A stretch of 64,000 bases of DNA from Siphonodentalium dalli. Lineage: Eukaryota; Mollusca; Scaphopoda; Gadilida; Siphonodentaliidae. The notes under the pieces were generated by a model, which saw only the letters and a program-made list of their open reading frames with translations, was not told the DNA's origin and did not search any database. The position numbers and the translations under genes are program-made. The stretch lies in contig CP136067.1 in NCBI GenBank assembly GCA_032622095.1, positions 75,170,705-75,234,704 on the forward strand, read 5' to 3'. Positions 59,591 through 64,000 of the stretch are shown here, in pieces (the stretch's first letter is position 1; every line of letters starts with the position of its first letter).

Positions 59591-60094
59591 CCCCATCTAG
59601 ACTGATTAACTCACAGCTAGAAGATCGTGAACATTGGGGGGGGGGCTGTCTCAATCGGATGTAAAAATATTTTGTGCATGTTTGGTGATGGTGGGTCCCT
59701 TAAATTTTCATATACTAAAACATTATTTCGTATCATATCATGGCGTAATGTACCCGGGCCACTATACTATACACATATTCACGAGTTTTACACACATGTA
59801 ATTGTATGTATTTTTATATACATTGTGCCAATTCCAGTTTCACGTTCTTTGTTTCTGGACACATATTATAGGCAACTCGCCACTCCGTGTATATCCTATA
59901 ACCCATACTGTTGCCGTCAACTGTCTGTGTGCAGCGAACTGTGCCTTTCTCCTTGGAGTTTCACGTCAGTAAGTTTTAACGTTATCTACATGTCTTCCAG
60001 AATGAGCTAGGTAGCGGCAGGTCTGTTTTGAATATTATGTCGCAAGAGACGCTCAACGAACATTAACACAGAAAAACCAAATCCGCGTTTGCGC

Positions 60095-60786
60095 CTAAGA
60101 CTTCCGTGATTTTCTGTCCTCGTTTCGTCTGTGCAAAATGGAGAACAATCGAAAGTTTCTATAAAAAGGACCACTCTGGCTCCAGTGTCGGTGCCGTCTG
60201 TTACTGAGTCCACGTGAGTTCACAAGTTCAATAAATGCTGATTCATTTTTGTATAACTCATCTTGCCTCGGAATGTACGTGAGTGTATTCGATGTTAGCG
60301 CCTGGTATTTTCTTCGTCGATGTTTTCCGCCCAGTCTCTTTAAATGCTTCTTATGTCTGCGGTTTCCACGGGTTTGCTTTCTCCACCATTTGCGACCTCT
60401 TTTCTTATGTTTCTTCCCTCTCTTTCTGTGCTTTCTTCGCCTCACTTTGATCCCTTGATTGTCGATAAATATAGGTTTCCGTTGTGGCGTCATAGGTACA
60501 AGAACGGTTGCCGTCGGCGCCGCGTATAATGCCAAAGGCTCGTTCGATTCCCCTCCAGCGCTGTGAGGAAGTGCCAGAAGTTTACCGGAGTCAGCCAGTG
60601 TTGTAATCACAGCTGTGCCACATCCCTTTTCGCACAACTCTCTTGTCCTGAAATTGTTTCTGTTTCCCTTGCAACCTCCATAGTGAAACCACGTGCACTT
60701 TCCGGAATGTTTGTTGAAGTACCAGCGTCTGAATCGGGCCCGACATCCGCCAGGGGACGGTGGCATTTCACACACATTCGTCATTG
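60095..60786 (-). CDS. Kunitz (BPTI-type) inhibitor gene, last exon with basic tail
   Basis: A TTATATTTCAG acceptor precedes the exon start at 60,786 (phase 1). In the open frame counted from 60,808 the six Kunitz cysteines are 13, 22, 38, 46, 59 and 63, with spacing 8-15-7-12-3 as in BPTI. The WFHYGGC and NNF signatures are present, and Arg23 at the P1 position predicts inhibition of trypsin-like serine proteases. After the domain comes a Pro/Ala-rich linker and a tail at 123-169 with about 28 Lys/Arg in 46 residues, then a Ser/Arg-rich end and stop. The tail could bind acidic polymers, such as extracellular or mineral matrix, but this is inference. The upstream exon at 61,701-61,806 joins in frame. 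The signal-peptide exon was not found. Six cysteines intact; no damage visible. Confidence 0.88.
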
Positions 60787-61700
60787 CTGAAATATAAGGA
60801 CATAACATGCTATAGCTTGGGAAAATCCAAAAGATAATGCATGTCTTGGAGTTTGCTATATGTCAAAATAGTGGTCCGAGAAGAGGAATAGTATAATATT
60901 CATCACCGAGGACCACGATTTTGGCATAGTCCAAGACAAGACTTGCGTTGTTTATTATATGATATCGAACACTGATGGTAATTGTCACAAACTTTCTGGG
61001 TCCAATGTTTTTTATTTGCCGCGAATTTTGATAACGGTTTTCATGCAGATTTTACAATCTGCAGATTTTACAATCTGCGACAATCGGTTGTGGCGACGAC
61101 AGGACAATATAATTATGTTGTTAGTTAGACTTTTCCACAAAAAATGAGAAGCCAGATGGTCTATATTGGATGTAAAACTGAAAAGTAAGTTACACCCTTC
61201 ACTCAAAAGTTAGGACAAGATGATTACCAAACTAAAATGACTGAAACTATTTAAATACCCGGAGAACTCAGGTCGGACACAGGATCATACAAAATAATTC
61301 AATCCAAAGCTCACAATCAGCATTTTAGAGGTTTGTAATTCAAAATATGCAGATATAGCTTCCCATGGCAAATTCCTGAAAATGCGACCCAAGAGGGGAC
61401 ATTTGAGAAAGCCATGTGTATCAACATCATGTGTGTGTATATCTTATACTATATTGGTACGATTACGCGCCTCTTATCATGGTTGTGGTGAAGCCTCTAG
61501 GTTATTGGGTCAAATTACATGTATTTGCCATACACAGCAGCCAGCTGGGGAGATTTCCGCGTGCAAAAATCGAGGAATAGTTTGTCTTTTAGTGGATGTC
61601 GATATAACAGGACGTCGTGCCCAGAGCGATACCATTGTGTGTGTCTTGTTTACCGATGTTTGATATTAGAAGGTATATTCTCATTCCACATATAAAATAC

Positions 61701-61806
61701 CTGGATTCCTCCACTCAGCAATGCACACTGGGAAGGACATTTTCCTGGGAACGGTGAACTGCTGTAGAACACATATTTTACCAACAGGGCACATTATCTT
61801 GTAGTT
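61701..61806 (-). CDS. Upstream exon of the Kunitz gene
   Basis: A 106-base exon bounded by TTACATTTCTTTTCAG|AAC and CCAG|GTATTTT. Only one frame is open. It encodes 35 residues, NYKIMCPVGKICVLQQF... to ...VCIAEWRNP, and leaves one base (G) that completes the first codon of the exon at 60,786 (phase 1). The three cysteines and the CPVGKICV wording recall small Cys-rich segments that precede Kunitz domains in extracellular proteins. No named domain can be assigned. The exon starts in phase 0. The intron between the two exons is 914 bases. Confidence 0.72.
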
Positions 61807-62019
61807 CTGAAAAGAAATGTAATCGAATTAAAATACTTTCCTTGTAATATTTTTTATGCAACTGGTTTTGTAAGTATACCCGAAAAAAAATCCAAAGCTG
61901 GTGTTACACATATTTGCTTTAGAAGTTATTAAACATACTTGAATGTGTCACTACAAGGTTACGCCCAGTCTCATTAAAATTAGACCCAGACCCAGTCTCA
62001 TTCTAATCGACTCATTCAT

Positions 62020-62140
62020 AGACTTGACCAAGGCCTTCGGTGCGGTGTGGAGACATTGGCAATGAACCAAATTGCAACACTATGGTATAACTGGAAAAGT
62101 CCTTAAAATAATACAGAACCTGAAAATGTGTGTAAAAACG
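62020..62140 (+). pseudogene. Reverse-transcriptase relic
   Basis: DLTKAFGAVWRHW (cf. DFxKAFDxVWR) and, after a shift, YGITGKVLKIIQNLKMCVKT. This is a scrap of a LINE polymerase block like that at 40,400. It abuts the inverted repeat starting at 62,145. Confidence 0.65.
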
Positions 62141-62144
62141 AATA

Positions 62145-62210
62145 AGGGTGGATACACACATGCATGTAATTTCTGTATGTAAAATCCATGTATTTTACAT
62201 GGTCACACAA
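62145..62210. repeat. Terminal-type repeat GGGTGGATACACACATGCATG
   Basis: GGTGGATACACACATGCATGTAATTTCTGTATGTAAAAT... occurs here, inverted at about 63,843-63,905, and direct again at 63,935-63,998. The last two form a hairpin at the window edge. Confidence 0.8.
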
Positions 62211-62462
62211 ATCATTGATAGCATTAGTCGCCTGCGCGCGATCGGACAATTTCAACAGTCGAGACAAGTGAGCAGTTATAAGCCATTATCAAACTTACTG
62301 CTATCAAGAAATTTCAGGCCAGACATTCATCTCGAAAAGTGGATTTGAGTCCGTCGATTTTATACTTGATTTATTTCTCGTTATTTCAGGGTCATCGAAA
62401 ATAAAATAAAATGTGCAGAATTTGAAGCTCTTTTAGGGCGATTGTGATACACGAGTGTTTAA

Positions 62463-62941
62463 AGGTACTCAATCCGATAAAACTCCTCTCAATTACTATT
62501 TCAATGGCTTCGGGGGTCAAAAATATTTGATTCGAGTCGAGGAAGTCACCCATCAAAGCTCAGATTTGTTAGATATCGATTTTAGAAATCTATTATTTTT
62601 CATTATCGGGAATTCTTTCTGGCCCAGAAGACAGTCAAAATATCGTTATTATTACCACTTGATTATAGAGTTATCCATCCTTGTCTGTTTGAATAGAGTT
62701 TTGGCGTAAAATCTCGAGCAGGTTACCAAATTGACGGCAGTTATTCGTACTCATCTCGAGCAATTAACAATTTTCAAAAATCAATATCTAATAACTCTGA
62801 GCTTTGTTTGATGGGTTCCTCGACTCGAATCAAATATTTTTTACCCCCAAAGCCAAAGAAATAGTAATATAGGACCCTCTGATCGGATTGTTGTTGTTGG
62901 AATCTGTTGAGATGGGGACCCTCTTTACGGATTGAGTACCT
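62463..62941 (+). mobile_element. TTAA MITE family 2, copy D (479 bp)
   Basis: The ends AGGTACTCAATCCG / CGGATTGAGTACCT are preceded by TTAA (62,459-62,462) and followed by TTAT, a one-base decay of TTAA. Close to copy A (27,814-28,282) along its length, with the same long inverted halves. Confidence 0.9.
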
Positions 62942-62949
62942 TTATGTCC

Positions 62950-64000
62950 CATTAACAATCCGATACGGTGCTCTCGTGCCTTGAATAACAGGCATAGGAA
63001 ATTAAGAAGACAATACCGGTTCGTTGAGATTCCTCGGATAGTTTCAGAGCGAGCTCATGTGATAACATTAAATTGGGATTTCCATGCAAATATCCACTAC
63101 AGTGCCAAAAAATGAATGCAGGTTGAAAGCGTTGAAAGTAAACAGAGTGACCCCCCATTTTTCACCCAGAAGTTACATAACAGTATATGTTTCTCAAACC
63201 AAAGGTTGAACAAGTTCCTAACTGTCACAATTTTAGCTTGTATACATGCACGCTTGAATTATAACATTTTGGACCATAATCCATGATTGGGGGGAGGGGC
63301 TGGTTCCCGAGAGCTTCGAATAACTAAGGGGTTTAGTTGAATGTATCAGACGGGATTATATGGGCATGGATGTACAATATGTTTAACTTAAATATTCCAT
63401 AGTTGTAAATTTTGCGTATACATATATAACACAAGAGAGGAAAGGTGACGTAGTTGTGAACTCGTAAAACTAGACAACCCTTTTCCCCGAGTGAAGACAC
63501 ACAGCAACACCAAAATTTAAAGCTGTAATACAATGTTCATAGTTATATGAATAGCATAAATTGCTGAATATTAGATTAATCACTCGTAGCAAACAGACAC
63601 GACACGACAGAAATGACTGTCAACTACAATATTTATAAGTCAGGAGTGGCTTCGTGGATTCATGGGTGGGGGTCAGGACAGGTCCTAAATTTGGGTTATC
63701 GCGCGAACAATTATTTTAAGCGGCCTGACTTCGTTCAGTCAACGGCTCTCTGCACGTTCATAGCTTGGCTCACTGTGGTCAAACATAGCCGCAATGATTG
63801 GGTTGTCAGCGGACACATATTACATGGCCTGTATATATGATCCATGTAAAACGACAAATACACGGCATTTACAGAGATTACATGCATGTGTGTATCCACC
63901 CTAATTCCAGTTTCTTTCAGAACATAATTGGGGTAAGGGTGGATACACACATGCATGTAATGTCTGTATGTAAAATACATGTATTTTACATGGCCACACC
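62950..64000. other. No gene; hairpin repeat at the window edge
   Basis: No exon recognised, including no signal-peptide exon for the Kunitz gene on the minus strand. Bases 63,843-63,998 form a hairpin with CATGTAAAA...TTACATGCATGTGTGTATCC arms, cut by the window end. Confidence 0.5.

Noticed and set aside
59627-60010. 127-codon frame upstream of the Kunitz exon end
   Set aside because: Its first part is the duplicated flank of element II, which is also present at 58,800 with stops; no domain seen.

Overview
The window looks like nuclear DNA of an animal with an AT-rich, repeat-laden genome. Evidence: single eukaryotic exons with AG/GT borders, a seven-helix PAQR receptor, a Kunitz inhibitor exon, a THAP zinc finger, LINE relics, and dozens of small inverted-repeat transposons. 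No bacterial operon structure, phage gene or CRISPR array was seen. A marine invertebrate, perhaps a mollusc, is my best guess. That rests on overall flavour (AT-rich, full of MITEs, short degenerate repeats ending in GACGGACGG-type tails, a Kunitz domain with a very basic tail), so treat the taxon as inference.

Layout. 0-8 kb: a THAP-domain exon (minus, 901-1119) and an unidentified Cys-containing exon (minus, 6718-6930), each with a TGACGTCA (CRE-type) site just upstream, among fold-back repeats. 8-16 kb: a Tc1/mariner-like hairpin MITE, a TTAA-flanked piggyBac-like MITE (12.8-13.2 kb), a 900-bp hAT-like element with a perfect 8-bp target duplication (13.9-14.8 kb), and copies of a dispersed repeat. 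16.4-17.4 kb: an intact intronless PAQR/membrane progestin receptor gene (minus), the best gene in the window. 18-28 kb: a 64-bp perfect palindrome, a 1.6-kb nested inverted-repeat element, a 592-bp TTAA MITE, a cluster of GTGATTCCGTCACG and CACGTG motifs, and ~170-bp tandem repeats. 27.4-34 kb: a broken gene split by a second TTAA MITE family, then a 5.1-kb giant inverted repeat whose arms carry a related broken gene and whose core is a ~40-bp minisatellite. 34-43 kb: LINE relics, a 2.1-kb inverted-repeat element carrying a gag-like relic, and a degraded LINE (38.8-42.5 kb) carrying another copy of the 592-bp MITE. 42.7-43.7 kb: a fold-back element that holds an unoccupied copy of that MITE's target. 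49.6-59.6 kb: a 9-10 kb giant inverted repeat with a 42-bp satellite core that itself inverts at about 55,597. 60-61.8 kb: the last two exons of a secreted-type Kunitz protein gene (minus); its 5' exons lie outside what I can identify.

The genes do not form a pathway. What unifies the window is transposition: at least three families flanked by TTAA, one hAT-like and several TA-flanked hairpins, and two very large palindromic units with minisatellite cores. Two insertions can be dated relative to their hosts, because removing the MITE plus one TTAA restores the host reading frame, and one of them also has an empty site in the same window.
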